Positions 53,653 to 62,753 of a stretch of 63,980 bases of DNA are shown one piece after another. How positions within the stretch are numbered: the stretch's first letter is position 1; every line of letters starts with the position of its first letter. The stretch covers positions 1-63,980 of the forward strand of contig NZ_NNRI01000018.1 of NCBI RefSeq assembly GCF_002270415.1, in the 5' to 3' direction. Below the pieces are notes generated by a model. It was not told the DNA's origin, did not search any database, and saw only the letters and a list, made by a program, of their open reading frames with translations. This DNA is from Mesorhizobium sophorae (GTDB lineage Bacteria > Pseudomonadota > Alphaproteobacteria > Rhizobiales > Rhizobiaceae). Made by a program: the position numbers and the translations under genes.

Positions 53653-54216
53653 ATGGCACAGGAACGTAGGGATGGCGGCCGCGGCCGCGATCGTGAAGAA
53701 CGCGATGACGGCATGGTGGACAAGCTCGTCCACATCAACCGCGTCGCGAAGGTCGTCAAGGGCGGCCGTCGCTTTGGTTTTGCAGCACTCGTCGTCGTCG
53801 GCGACCAGAAGGGCCGCGTCGGCTTTGGTCACGGCAAGGCGCGCGAAGTGCCGGAAGCTATCCGCAAGGCAACTGAATCGGCCAAGCGCGACATGATCTT
53901 CGTGCCGCTGCGCTCGGGTCGTACGCTGCACCACGACGTCGAAGGACGCTGGGGCGCGGGACGCGTTCTGCTGCGCGCTGCCAAGCAAGGTACCGGCATC
54001 ATCGCCGGTGGCCCGATGCGCGCCGTCTTCGAGACGCTCGGCATGCATGACGTGGTTGCCAAGTCGATGGGTTCGTCGAACCCCTACAACATGGTTCGCG
54101 CCACCTTCGACGCGCTGAAGAGCCAGATGCATCCCAAGGATGTGGCTGCTGCTCGTGGCATCAAGTATTCGACCCTTCAGGCCCGCCGCGGCACCGCCGT
54201 TGCGGCTGAAGAATAG
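53653..54216 (+). CDS. rpsE: 30S ribosomal protein S5
   Basis: This 187-residue protein affects translational accuracy and mRNA unwinding. The dsRNA-binding-like domain includes DKLVHINRVAKVVKGGRRFG with FAALVVVGDQ (about 22-51), and the second domain contains GTGIIAGGPMRAVFETLGMH (about 115-134). The Arg/Asp-rich N-terminal extension is typical of alphaproteobacteria and makes it longer than E. coli S5 (167). ATG at 53653 is preceded by AGGA; an in-frame TTG-type start upstream is rejected. Confidence 0.96.
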   Translation: MAQERRDGGRGRDREERDDGMVDKLVHINRVAKVVKGGRRFGFAALVVVGDQKGRVGFGHGKAREVPEAIRKATESAKRDMIFVPLRSGRTLHHDVEGRWGAGRVLLRAAKQGTGIIAGGPMRAVFETLGMHDVVAKSMGSSNPYNMVRATFDALKSQMHPKDVAAARGIKYSTLQARRGTAVAAEE

Positions 54217-54240
54217 TCGATCTGACCAGGGATTTTGACC

Positions 54241-54438
54241 ATGGCCAAGAAAGCAACAAAGACCGTCACCGTTGAGCAGATCGGCTCGCCGATCCGCCGC
54301 CCGAAGGAACAGCGCGCGACGCTGGTCGGGCTCGGCCTCAACAAGATGCACAAGCAGCGCACGCTGGAAGATACACCCTCCGTGCGCGGCATGATCGCTG
54401 CCGTCCAGCATCTCGTCCGCGTCGTGGACGAGGGCTGA
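54241..54438 (+). CDS. rpmD: 50S ribosomal protein L30
   Basis: This 65-residue protein contains VTVEQIGSPIRRPKEQRATL (about 9-28) and GLNKMHKQRTLEDTPSVRGM (about 32-51), the L30 signature. ATG at 54241 fits the family better than an ATG two codons upstream. L30 is absent from some bacteria but usual in this class. rplO follows after 22 bases. Confidence 0.94.
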   Translation: MAKKATKTVTVEQIGSPIRRPKEQRATLVGLGLNKMHKQRTLEDTPSVRGMIAAVQHLVRVVDEG

Positions 54439-54460
54439 GCCAGAGCGCAGGAGAACCCAG

Positions 54461-54934
54461 ATGAAACTCAACGATCTGCGTGACAAGGACGGCGCGACGC
54501 ACTCCAAGAAGCGTCTCGGCCGTGGCATCGGCTCCGGCTCCGGCAAGACCGGCGGTCGCGGCGTCAAGGGCCAGAAGGCGCGTTCCGGCGTCGCCATCAA
54601 CGGCTTCGAGGGTGGCCAGATGCCGCTCTACAGGCGTCTGCCGAAGCGTGGCTTCAACAACATCTTCGCCAAGAGCTTCACCGTCGTCTCGCTGGCCCGT
54701 ATCCAGGTCGCCATCGACGCCAAGAAGCTCGACGCCAAGGCAACCGTGACGGCTGAATCGCTGGTCGCTGCCGGCGTCATCCGCCGCGTCAAGGACGGCG
54801 TGCGCATCCTCTCGGACGGCGAGATCAAGGCGAAGCTCGCCTTCGACGTCGCCGGCGCCTCCAAGGCTGCGATCGAGAAGATCGAAAAGGCCGGCGGCTC
54901 GGTCAAGTTGCCGGAAAAGGCAGCTGCCGAGTAA
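54461..54934 (+). CDS. rplO: 50S ribosomal protein L15
   Basis: This 157-residue late-assembly protein has the Gly-rich basic N-terminus KRLGRGIGSGSGKTGGRGVK (about 18-37), with GQKARSG and GFEGGQMPLYRRLPKRGFNN (about 47-66), and the C-terminal segment ending GGSVKLPEK. It is slightly longer than E. coli L15 (144). A strong hairpin lies downstream, before secY. Confidence 0.96.
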   Translation: MKLNDLRDKDGATHSKKRLGRGIGSGSGKTGGRGVKGQKARSGVAINGFEGGQMPLYRRLPKRGFNNIFAKSFTVVSLARIQVAIDAKKLDAKATVTAESLVAAGVIRRVKDGVRILSDGEIKAKLAFDVAGASKAAIEKIEKAGGSVKLPEKAAAE

Positions 54935-55000
54935 CGGCAATTTGAAGCGCGAGCGGGATCCGTTTTTGCTCACGATCGTGCTTTGATCTGCTCAATTAGG

Positions 55001-55023
55001 CGGCCGCGTCAACGCGGCCGCTT
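55001..55023 (+). terminator. Strong hairpin between rplO and secY
   Basis: The stem gcggccgcg/cgcggccgc with a tcaa loop lies in the 184-base gap between rplO and secY, followed by a short, interrupted T stretch (ttgcatgttt). It could partly terminate ribosomal-protein transcription so that secY is expressed at a lower level. A weak promoter for secY may also be in this gap. Confidence 0.55.
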
Positions 55024-55118
55024 GCATGTTTAGAGCCCGGAGCTTATCTCGTGAGCTTCGGTGAAACGCGCCGCCTGACCTCAAGGGCCATCAAGCGTTA
55101 CCAAGCGGAGAATCAGGC

Positions 55119-56459
55119 ATGGCTTCGGCTGCTGAACAACTAGCCTCGAATCTGAATTTCTCGGCCTTCGCCAAAGCGGAGGACCTGAAGAAACGCATCT
55201 GGTTCACCATCGGCGCGTTGCTCGTCTATCGCCTCGGCACCTATATTCCGCTTCCCGGCATCAATCCCGACGCCTTCGCCCAGGCCTTCTCGTCGCAGAG
55301 CAAGGGCGTCCTCGGCATGTTCAACATGTTCGCCGGTGGCGCCGTGCAGCGCATGGCGATCTTTGCGCTTGGCATCATGCCTTACATCTCCGCCTCCATC
55401 ATCATGCAGCTGATGACGTCGGTCATCCCGTCGCTGGAGGCGCTGAAGAAGGAAGGCGAACAGGGCCGCAAGGTCATCAACCAATACACGCGCTACGGCA
55501 CGGTGCTGCTTGCGCTGGTTCAGGCCTATGGCATTTCGGTCGGCCTGGAGGGCGGCCACGGCATCGTCAGCGATCCCGGCATGTTCTTCCGCATCTCGAC
55601 GGTCGTCACTCTGGTGGGCGGCACCATGTTCCTGATGTGGCTGGGCGAGCAGATCACCGCCCGTGGCATCGGCAACGGCATCTCGCTGATCATCTTCTCC
55701 GGCATCGTCGCCGGCCTGCCGCATGCCATCTCCGGCACGCTGGAGCTTGGCCGCACCGGCGCGCTGTCGACCGGCCTGATCCTGGCGATCATCGTCCTGG
55801 CCGTCGTCGTCATCGCCCTGATCGTGTTCTTCGAGCGCGCCCAGCGCCGCTTGCTGATCCAGTACCCGAAGCGCCAGGTCGGCAACCGCATGTTCCAGGG
55901 CGATACCTCGCATCTGCCGCTGAAGCTCAACACGTCAGGCGTCATTCCGCCGATCTTCGCGTCGTCGCTGCTGTTGCTGCCGGCCACCGTCGCCGGCTTC
56001 TCGCAGACGACCAACATGCCGGCCTGGGCCAGCACCGTGCTGGCGTCGCTCGGCCACGGCCAGCCGCTCTACATGGCATTCTACGCGGCGATGATCGTGT
56101 TCTTCGCCTTCTTCTACACTGCGATTGTCTTCAACCCGAAGGACACCGCCGACCAGCTCAAGAAGCATTCGGGCTTCATCCCGGGCTATCGTCCGGGCGA
56201 GCGCACGGCCGATTACATCGATTACGTTCTCACCCGCATCACCGTCGTCGGCGCCATCTATCTGGTGCTGGTGTGCTTGCTGCCGGAGTTCCTGATCTCG
56301 GCGACTGGCGTACCATTCTACCTTGGTGGCACATCGCTTCTGATCGTGGTCAGTGTCACGCTCGATACGGTTGCGCAGATTCAGGGCCACCTGATCGCGC
56401 ACCAGTATGAAGGCCTGATCAAGAAGTCGAAGCTGCGCGGGGGGAAGAAAGCCAGATGA
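55119..56459 (+). CDS. secY: Preprotein translocase subunit SecY
   Basis: This 446-residue inner-membrane protein forms the protein-conducting channel with SecE and SecG. Ten hydrophobic segments can be counted, starting with IWFTIGALLVYRLGTYIPLP (about 27-46) and the plug region PGINPDAFAQAF. The cytoplasmic loop GYRPGERTADYIDYVLTRIT (about 357-376) contains the SecA- and ribosome-binding arginine. Length matches the usual 440. Its stop overlaps the adk start (ATGA). Confidence 0.97.
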   Translation: MASAAEQLASNLNFSAFAKAEDLKKRIWFTIGALLVYRLGTYIPLPGINPDAFAQAFSSQSKGVLGMFNMFAGGAVQRMAIFALGIMPYISASIIMQLMTSVIPSLEALKKEGEQGRKVINQYTRYGTVLLALVQAYGISVGLEGGHGIVSDPGMFFRISTVVTLVGGTMFLMWLGEQITARGIGNGISLIIFSGIVAGLPHAISGTLELGRTGALSTGLILAIIVLAVVVIALIVFFERAQRRLLIQYPKRQVGNRMFQGDTSHLPLKLNTSGVIPPIFASSLLLLPATVAGFSQTTNMPAWASTVLASLGHGQPLYMAFYAAMIVFFAFFYTAIVFNPKDTADQLKKHSGFIPGYRPGERTADYIDYVLTRITVVGAIYLVLVCLLPEFLISATGVPFYLGGTSLLIVVSVTLDTVAQIQGHLIAHQYEGLIKKSKLRGGKKAR

Positions 56460-57052
56460 GGTTGATATTGCTTGGGCCGCCAGGGGCGGGCAAGGGGACA
56501 CAAGCACAAAGACTGGTAGAAAAACACGGCATACCCCAGCTCTCGACGGGCGACATGCTGCGTGCTGCAGTCCAGGCTGGCACCGAAGTCGGCAAACGCG
56601 CCAAGGCGGTGATGGATGCCGGTGAACTGGTTTCCGACGCCATCGTCAACGCCATCGTCGCCGAACGTATCGATCAGCCGGATTGCGCGAAGGGTTTCAT
56701 CCTCGACGGATATCCGCGGACACTGGTGCAGGCGGACGCGGTTGAGCAGATGCTTTCGGATCGCTCGCAGGGCCTCGATGCGGTCATTGAACTTGTCGTC
56801 GACGACAAGGCGCTGGTTGGTCGTATCGTCAAGCGCGCCAACGAAGCACAAGCCGCCGGCCAGCCCGTGCGCAAGGACGACAATCCGACCGTGTTCGAGG
56901 AGCGTCTGAGGGAATACTACAAGAAGACGGCGCCGCTGATTGGCTACTATTATGCCAAGGGCACGCTCCGCAGCGTCGACGGCATGGCCGATATCGACGC
57001 CGTGACGGGACAGATCGAAGCGGTGCTAAGGGACGCAACGCGGGGAATTTAA
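56456..57052 (+). CDS. adk: Adenylate kinase
   Basis: This 198-residue enzyme interconverts ATP plus AMP and two ADP. The P-loop is LLGPPGAGKGTQ (about 4-15), with the AMP-binding STGDMLRAA (about 31-39) and GFILDGYPRTLVQADA (about 79-94). The LID is the short type (RANEAQAAGQPVRKDDNP) without zinc cysteines, as usual in alphaproteobacteria. It is coupled to secY through a 4-base overlap, the common secY-adk arrangement. rpsM follows after 192 bases. Confidence 0.96.
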   Translation: MRLILLGPPGAGKGTQAQRLVEKHGIPQLSTGDMLRAAVQAGTEVGKRAKAVMDAGELVSDAIVNAIVAERIDQPDCAKGFILDGYPRTLVQADAVEQMLSDRSQGLDAVIELVVDDKALVGRIVKRANEAQAAGQPVRKDDNPTVFEERLREYYKKTAPLIGYYYAKGTLRSVDGMADIDAVTGQIEAVLRDATRGI

Positions 57053-57244
57053 ACGATTGCACTTGACGGGAGCGGTTCGCTGCGGTATGGCGGCCCGTCT
57101 TCCTATCAGGCATCGGCTTTGCTTGTCCGCAAGGGCAAGGCAGCCGCTTTGAACTGGATACTCCCGCATGGGCCGGCCTCCACCGGACGCGGGGCAACTT
57201 AAGATAGCGCCGGTTCGTCCGGCCCACATGGAGAAGAGAAGAAT

Positions 57245-57613
57245 ATGGCTCGTATAGCCGGCGTCAACATTCCGACCAACAAGCGCGTCGTCATCGCGCT
57301 TCAGTACATTCACGGCATTGGCAAGAAGTTCGCCCAGGAGATCGTCGATAAGGTCGGCATCCCGGCCGAGCGTCGCGTCAACCATCTCACCGACGCGGAA
57401 GTGCTGCAGATCCGCGAAACCATCGACCGCGACTACCAGGTCGAGGGCGACCTGCGCCGCGAAGTCTCGATGAACATCAAGCGGCTCATGGACCTCGGCT
57501 GCTATCGCGGCTTGCGTCACCGCCGTTCGCTGCCGGTTCGCGGCCAGCGCACGCATACCAATGCGCGCACCCGCAAGGGTCCGGCCAAGTCGATCGCCGG
57601 CAAGAAGAAGTAA
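57245..57613 (+). CDS. rpsM: 30S ribosomal protein S13
   Basis: This 122-residue protein contacts the 50S subunit and P-site tRNA through its C-terminal tail. It begins MARIAGVNIPTNKRVVIALQ and contains RGLRHRRSLPVRGQRTHTNA (about 91-110) and the basic ending KGPAKSIAGKKK. It is the first gene of the alpha operon group (rpsM-rpsK-rpoA-rplQ), with no rpsD here, as usual in this class. GAGAAG precedes its ATG. Confidence 0.96.
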   Translation: MARIAGVNIPTNKRVVIALQYIHGIGKKFAQEIVDKVGIPAERRVNHLTDAEVLQIRETIDRDYQVEGDLRREVSMNIKRLMDLGCYRGLRHRRSLPVRGQRTHTNARTRKGPAKSIAGKKK

Positions 57614-57738
57614 TTGAGCAAATAGCGATTGGGCCGTGGCGAATAGGTTTCTACCCACTATTCGCTACGCCCTACTCGCTTTTGCAAGGTGGAGCCGCTG
57701 GCATTACGGCGGTGTAGAGATCAACTGAAAGGACTATC

Positions 57739-58128
57739 ATGGCCAAGGAAGCCGCTCGTGTTCGCCGTCGCGAACGCAAGAACATCTCGTCGGGCGTTGC
57801 CCACGTCAATTCGACCTTCAACAACACGATGATCACCATCACTGACGCACAGGGCAATTCGATTGCCTGGTCGTCGGCCGGTGCCCAGGGCTTCAAGGGT
57901 TCGCGCAAGTCGACCCCGTTCGCTGCCCAGATGGCTGCCGAGGACGTTGCCAAGAAGGCCCAGGAACACGGCATGCGCATGCTCGAAGTCGAGGTCTGCG
58001 GACCCGGCTCCGGTCGTGAATCGGCACTGCGCGCCCTGCAGGCGGCCGGCTTCACCATCACCTCGATCCGTGATGTGACGCCGATCCCGCACAATGGCTG
58101 TCGCCCGCGCAAGAAGCGCCGCGTCTAA
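57739..58128 (+). CDS. rpsK: 30S ribosomal protein S11
   Basis: This 129-residue platform protein contacts mRNA in the E site. It has GVAHVNSTFNNTMITITDAQ (about 19-38), the GSRKSTPFAAQMAAEDVAKK block (about 53-72) and the C-terminal PIPHNGCRPRKKRRV. Length equals E. coli S11. The 104-base gap to rpoA carries a hairpin cccgccac/gtggcggg (about 58190-58214) just before the rpoA ribosome binding site. Confidence 0.96.
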   Translation: MAKEAARVRRRERKNISSGVAHVNSTFNNTMITITDAQGNSIAWSSAGAQGFKGSRKSTPFAAQMAAEDVAKKAQEHGMRMLEVEVCGPGSGRESALRALQAAGFTITSIRDVTPIPHNGCRPRKKRRV

Positions 58129-58232
58129 AAAATTACCGAACGCCGCGCGAGCGCCCTTTGTGGCGCTCCTCCACGGCATTCCAGGTCGCCCGCCACGATT
58201 GGATGGTGGCGGGTCAACGGAAGGAAAGCATC

Positions 58233-59243
58233 ATGATCCAGAAAAATTGGCAGGAACTGATCAAGCCGAACAAGATCGAGTTCTCGTCGAAGAAGAAGAC
58301 GCTGACCACGCTGGTCGCCGAGCCGCTCGAGCGTGGCTTTGGCCTGACGCTCGGCAACGCGCTGCGCCGCGTACTTCTGTCTTCGCTGCGCGGTGCGGCT
58401 GTTACCGCTGTGCAGATCGACGGCGTTCTGCATGAATTCTCGTCCATCGCCGGCGTGCGTGAGGACGTGACTGACATCGTCTTGAACATCAAGGAAATCG
58501 CCATCCGCATGGAAGGCGATGGCCCCAAGCGCATGGTCGTGCGCAAGCAGGGACCGGGTGCGGTTCTGGCCGGCGACATCCAGACGGTTGGCGACGTCGA
58601 AATCCTCAACCCCGACCACGTCATCTGCACGCTGGACGAAGGCGCTGAAATCCGCATGGAATTCACCGTCGACACCGGCAAGGGGTACGTGCCGGCCGAC
58701 CGCAACCGCGCCGAAGACGCGCCGATCGGCCTGATCCCGGTCGACAGCCTGTATTCGCCGGTCAAGAAGGTCTCCTACAAGGTCGAGAACACCCGCGAGG
58801 GCCAGGTTCTCGATTATGACAAGCTGACCATGACGATCGAGACCGACGGTTCGATCACCGGCGAGGACGCGGTGGCTTTCGCTGCTCGCATCCTGCAGGA
58901 CCAGCTCGGCCTGTTCGTCAACTTCGACGAGCCGCAGAAGGAAGTCGCCGCCGAAGCCGTCACCGAGCTCGCCTTCAACCCGGCGCTGCTCAAGAAGGTC
59001 GACGAGCTCGAGCTTTCGGTGCGTTCGGCCAACTGCCTGAAGAACGACAACATCGTCTATATCGGCGACCTGATCCAGAAGACCGAAGCCGAGATGCTGC
59101 GCACCCCGAACTTCGGCCGCAAGTCGCTGAACGAGATCAAGGAAGTCCTGGCGGCAATGGGCCTGCACCTCGGCATGGAAGTGCCGGACTGGCCGCCGGA
59201 AAACATCGAAGACCTCGCCAAGCGTTACGAAGATCAATATTGA
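58233..59243 (+). CDS. rpoA: RNA polymerase alpha subunit
   Basis: This 336-residue subunit starts polymerase assembly and contacts activators and UP elements. The N-terminal domain includes EPLERGFGLTLGNALRRVLL (about 30-49). The C-terminal DNA-binding domain contains ELELSVRSANCLKNDNIVYI (about 255-274) and GRKSLNEIKEVLAAMGLHLG (about 294-313). ATG at 58233 is preceded by GGAAAG; a longer upstream frame is rejected. rplQ follows after 37 bases. Confidence 0.97.
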   Translation: MIQKNWQELIKPNKIEFSSKKKTLTTLVAEPLERGFGLTLGNALRRVLLSSLRGAAVTAVQIDGVLHEFSSIAGVREDVTDIVLNIKEIAIRMEGDGPKRMVVRKQGPGAVLAGDIQTVGDVEILNPDHVICTLDEGAEIRMEFTVDTGKGYVPADRNRAEDAPIGLIPVDSLYSPVKKVSYKVENTREGQVLDYDKLTMTIETDGSITGEDAVAFAARILQDQLGLFVNFDEPQKEVAAEAVTELAFNPALLKKVDELELSVRSANCLKNDNIVYIGDLIQKTEAEMLRTPNFGRKSLNEIKEVLAAMGLHLGMEVPDWPPENIEDLAKRYEDQY

Positions 59244-59280
59244 GGCGTTGCCTCTGAACCCGCAATGAAGGAGAAGAGCC

Positions 59281-59712
59281 ATGCGCCACGGATTTAAGGG
59301 CCGCCGGTTCGCCCGCAGCATAAGCCACCGCAAGTCGATGTTCGCCAACCTGGCCGTGTCGCTGCTCGAGCACGAGCAGATCGTCACCACCCTGCCGAAG
59401 GCGAAGGATCTGCGTCCGATCGTCGAGAAGCTGGTGACGCTCGGCAAGCGCGGCGACCTGCACGCCCGCCGCCAAGTGATCGCGCAGATCGGCAATGAAG
59501 GCGTCGTCAAGCGCCTGTTCGACACCATCGCCCCGCGCTACGCCACCCGCAACGGCGGCTATCTGCGCATCATGAAGGCGGGCTTCCGTCACGGCGACAA
59601 TGCCGCGATGGCTGTCATCGAGTTCGTCGATCGCGACACCTCGGCCAAGGGCGCCGGCGACCGCGCCCGCATCGAAGCCGAAGGCACCGACGCGGACGCC
59701 GCAGCCGCATAA
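59281..59712 (+). CDS. rplQ: 50S ribosomal protein L17
   Basis: This 143-residue protein lies near the tunnel exit. The start MRHGFKGRRFARSISHRKSM (1-20) is nearly invariant, followed by LAVSLLEHEQIVTTLPKAKD and YATRNGGYLRIMKAGFRHGD. It is longer than E. coli L17 (127) because of an Asp/Ala-rich tail. It is the last gene of the ribosomal cluster and is followed by an intrinsic terminator. Confidence 0.96.
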   Translation: MRHGFKGRRFARSISHRKSMFANLAVSLLEHEQIVTTLPKAKDLRPIVEKLVTLGKRGDLHARRQVIAQIGNEGVVKRLFDTIAPRYATRNGGYLRIMKAGFRHGDNAAMAVIEFVDRDTSAKGAGDRARIEAEGTDADAAAA

Positions 59713-59734
59713 GGCTTGGTTTCCGGAATGAATG

Positions 59735-59762
59735 CAAAGGGGCCCACGGGCCCCTTTTTGTT
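59735..59762 (+). terminator. Intrinsic terminator after rplQ
   Basis: The stem aaaggggccc/gggccccttt with a short loop is followed by a run of T. It lies about 25 bases after the rplQ stop and ends the alpha operon. Confidence 0.9.
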
Positions 59763-59910
59763 TTCTGAAAGCAGGAGATTGCAGCCAAAGCCGATCTTCA
59801 GGCCGGAACCGAGGCTCTTTGGCCAAAATAATCGGATTTCAGCGGCTTAGCCTTTCATTTTGCACAATCGTCGGGACAATGCCCCCGAACTCGCCTTGGA
59901 GGATTCGTGA

Positions 59911-61398
59911 ATGCGCGCCAACCGACTGTCCCTTGTTCTGCTCTTCGCCATGATGGCGTTCGCAGCCGCACCGGTGGCCAGGCAGGCATTGGCCGAGGAG
60001 ACCAAGACCGATCCCGGCCTGTCCGACGTGCTGACCGACCTCTTGCATGGCGTCGAAGGCGAGAACTCTACATCCGGTCCCGACAAGCGCGTGCCGTTCG
60101 GCCGCGAAGAGGTGCAACTGTCGTTCGCCCCGCTGGTCAAGCAGACGGCGCCGGCCGTGGTCAACGTCTATGCCTCGCAGACCGCCAAGGTAACGTCGCC
60201 CTTCGACGGCGATCCGTTCTTCGAGGAGTTCTTTGGCCGTTCGCAGCCGCGCGCGCAGTCTTCCCTGGGGTCCGGTGTGTTGGTCGACCCGACCGGCATC
60301 GTGGTCACCAATTACCACGTCATCAAGGACGCCGACCAGGTCAAGGTGGCAACCGCGGACGGGCGTGAGTTCGACAGCAAGGTGATGCTGAAGGACGAGA
60401 CACTCGACCTTGCAGTGCTCAAGATAACCTCGGACAAACCGTTTCCGGTCATCGCCATCGGCGATTCCGACGCGCTCGAGGTCGGCGATCTGGTGCTGGC
60501 CATCGGCAATCCCTTCGGTGTCGGCCAGACCACCACCAGCGGCATCGTTTCGGCACTTGCCCGCAGCCATATTGGCGTCGCCGATTCAAGCTTCTTCATC
60601 CAGACCGACGCCGCCATCAATCCCGGCAATTCGGGAGGTGCGCTGATCAACATGGGCGGCCAGCTGGTCGGCATCAACACGGCAATCTACAGCCGCAGCG
60701 GCGGCTCGATCGGCATCGGCTTTGCCATCCCCGCAAACATGGTGCGCGCCTTCGCCGATGCGGCCAAGGCCGGGCTCGACTTCTTCGAACGGCCCTATAT
60801 CGGCGCCGAGTTCGAAGCGGTGACACCGCAGATTGCCGAATCGCTGGGCATGGAGAAGCCGACCGGTGCTTTGGTCTCGTCGGTCGAGGCGACCGGCCCG
60901 GCCGCCAAGGCGGGGCTCAAGCCTGGCGACGTCGTGATGCAGCTCAACGGCAAGCCGGTCGAGAGCATCGAAGCGCTGGATTACCGGATGGCGACGCTGT
61001 CGATCGGCACCAATGCCAATTTCGCGGTTCTGACCAAGGGCCAGCAGGCGGCGATGGACATCGCGCTCGAGCGCGCTCCGGAAGGCATGAAGGCGGCTGA
61101 AGTGACGCTGCACGGCCGCAGCCCGTTCTCGGGCGCCAAGGTCGCCGAACTGTCGCCCCGGCTTGCCCAGAAGCTTGGCCTGCGCACCGACATCAAGGGC
61201 GTCACCGTGGTCGACATCAACCGCGACTCGCCGGCCGCCGATTTCGGCTTCCAGCCGGGCGATATCGTGCGCGAGGTGAACGGCACCACCATCGATACCG
61301 CGGCGACCCTGGAGCAGGCCGCCCAGGCGGATACGCGCTGGTGGCGCTTTACCGTCGAGCGCGGCGGGCAGATACTGCGTCAGGTATTGCGTTATTAA
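59911..61398 (+). CDS. Periplasmic Do/DegP-type serine protease
   Basis: This 495-residue HtrA-family protease has a signal peptide (about 1-28; hydrophobic LSLVLLFAMMAF, with cleavage probable after ALA). The trypsin-like domain has His in TNYHVIKDA (136), Asp in TLDLAVLK (166) and Ser in NPGNSGGAL (241). Two PDZ domains follow (about 275-365 and 385-490). It degrades or refolds damaged envelope proteins. The short hydrophilic stretch before the catalytic domain differs from DegP's long LA loop, so DegQ or MucD may be closer. rarA follows after 42 bases, and the pair may be co-transcribed. Confidence 0.92.
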   Translation: MRANRLSLVLLFAMMAFAAAPVARQALAEETKTDPGLSDVLTDLLHGVEGENSTSGPDKRVPFGREEVQLSFAPLVKQTAPAVVNVYASQTAKVTSPFDGDPFFEEFFGRSQPRAQSSLGSGVLVDPTGIVVTNYHVIKDADQVKVATADGREFDSKVMLKDETLDLAVLKITSDKPFPVIAIGDSDALEVGDLVLAIGNPFGVGQTTTSGIVSALARSHIGVADSSFFIQTDAAINPGNSGGALINMGGQLVGINTAIYSRSGGSIGIGFAIPANMVRAFADAAKAGLDFFERPYIGAEFEAVTPQIAESLGMEKPTGALVSSVEATGPAAKAGLKPGDVVMQLNGKPVESIEALDYRMATLSIGTNANFAVLTKGQQAAMDIALERAPEGMKAAEVTLHGRSPFSGAKVAELSPRLAQKLGLRTDIKGVTVVDINRDSPAADFGFQPGDIVREVNGTTIDTAATLEQAAQADTRWWRFTVERGGQILRQVLRY

Positions 61399-61440
61399 AG
61401 CACGTCCCTTCGGGTTCATGCTCCAACCAAAAAGAAGTGC

Positions 61441-62748
61441 ATGGCCGATCTGTTCAGCGTCGATGAACCGGAAAAGGCGTCGCCCGGGCGGCCGCTCGCC
61501 GACAGGCTGCGGCCGAAAAACCTCGGTGAGGTCGTCGGCCAGGAGCATCTGACCGGCCCTGATGGCGCGCTGACCCGGCTGATTGGTTCCGGCTCACTCG
61601 GCTCGATGATCTTCTGGGGACCGCCCGGCACCGGCAAGACCACTGTGGCGCGGTTGCTTGCCGGCGAAACCAGCCTTGCTTTCGAGCAGATATCGGCGGT
61701 GTTTTCCGGCGTCGCCGACCTGAAAAAAGTGTTCGAAGCCGCCAAGCTGCGCCGTACCAACGGTCGCCAGACCTTGTTGTTCGTTGACGAGATCCATCGC
61801 TTCAACCGCGCCCAGCAGGATTCCTTTCTCCCCGTCATGGAGGACGGGACCGTCGTGCTGGTCGGTGCCACCACCGAAAACCCGTCCTTCGAACTGAACG
61901 CGGCCCTGTTGTCGCGCGCGCGTGTGCTGGTCTTCCACTCATTGGGCGAGGAAAGCATCGCCAAGCTGATGGCGCGAGCCGAGGAGACCGAGGGCAGGGC
62001 GTTGCCGCTCGACGACGAGGCGAGGGCGATGCTCATCCGCATGAGCGATGGCGACGGCCGCGCCTCGCTGACGCTTGCTGAAGAGGTGTGGCGGGCTGCA
62101 AAGCCAGGCGAGATTTTCAACCCCGAAGGTCTGCAGCGCATCGTCCAGCGCCGCGCGCCGATCTACGACAAGGGCCAGGACGGCCACTACAATCTGATCT
62201 CGGCGCTGCACAAATCGGTGCGCGGTTCGGATCCCGACGCCGCGCTCTATTATCTGGCTCGCATGTTCGATGCCGGCGAGGATCCGCTCTATCTCGGCCG
62301 CCGGCTGGTGCGCATGGCCATGGAAGACATCGGCCTTGCCGACCCGCAGGCGCTTGTCGTGGCCAACGCCGCCAAGGACGCCTACGACTATCTCGGCTCG
62401 CCCGAGGGCGAGCTCGCCTTTGCCGAGGCCACCGTCTATCTCGCCACCGCGCCCAAATCCAATGCCGTCTACACCGCCTTCAAGGCAGCCACGCGTGCGG
62501 CGAAGGAACATGGCTCGCTGCTGCCGCCGAAACACATCCTCAACGCGCCGACCAAGCTGATGAAAGAGGAGGATTACGGCGCTGGTTACCGCTACGACCA
62601 TGACGAGCCGGATGCCTTTTCGGGCCAGGACTATTTTCCCGAGAAGATGGGGCGGCAGACCTTTTATGATCCGCCTGAACGCGGCTTCGAGCGCGACATC
62701 AGAAAGCGGCTCGACTATTGGGCGAAGCTGCGCAAAGAGCGGGAATAG
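61441..62748 (+). CDS. rarA: Replication-associated recombination protein A (RarA/MgsA)
   Basis: This 435-residue AAA+ ATPase acts at stalled replication forks. Motifs are Walker A GPPGTGKTT (60-68), Walker B LLFVDEIHRFNRAQQD (about 111-126), sensor 1 VGATTENPSFELNAALLSRA (about 141-160) and the C-terminal tetramerisation region with GSDPDAALYYLARMFDAGED. Length is typical of the family. The closely following gene overlaps or abuts its end. Confidence 0.94.
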   Translation: MADLFSVDEPEKASPGRPLADRLRPKNLGEVVGQEHLTGPDGALTRLIGSGSLGSMIFWGPPGTGKTTVARLLAGETSLAFEQISAVFSGVADLKKVFEAAKLRRTNGRQTLLFVDEIHRFNRAQQDSFLPVMEDGTVVLVGATTENPSFELNAALLSRARVLVFHSLGEESIAKLMARAEETEGRALPLDDEARAMLIRMSDGDGRASLTLAEEVWRAAKPGEIFNPEGLQRIVQRRAPIYDKGQDGHYNLISALHKSVRGSDPDAALYYLARMFDAGEDPLYLGRRLVRMAMEDIGLADPQALVVANAAKDAYDYLGSPEGELAFAEATVYLATAPKSNAVYTAFKAATRAAKEHGSLLPPKHILNAPTKLMKEEDYGAGYRYDHDEPDAFSGQDYFPEKMGRQTFYDPPERGFERDIRKRLDYWAKLRKERE

Positions 62749-62753
62749 CAGGC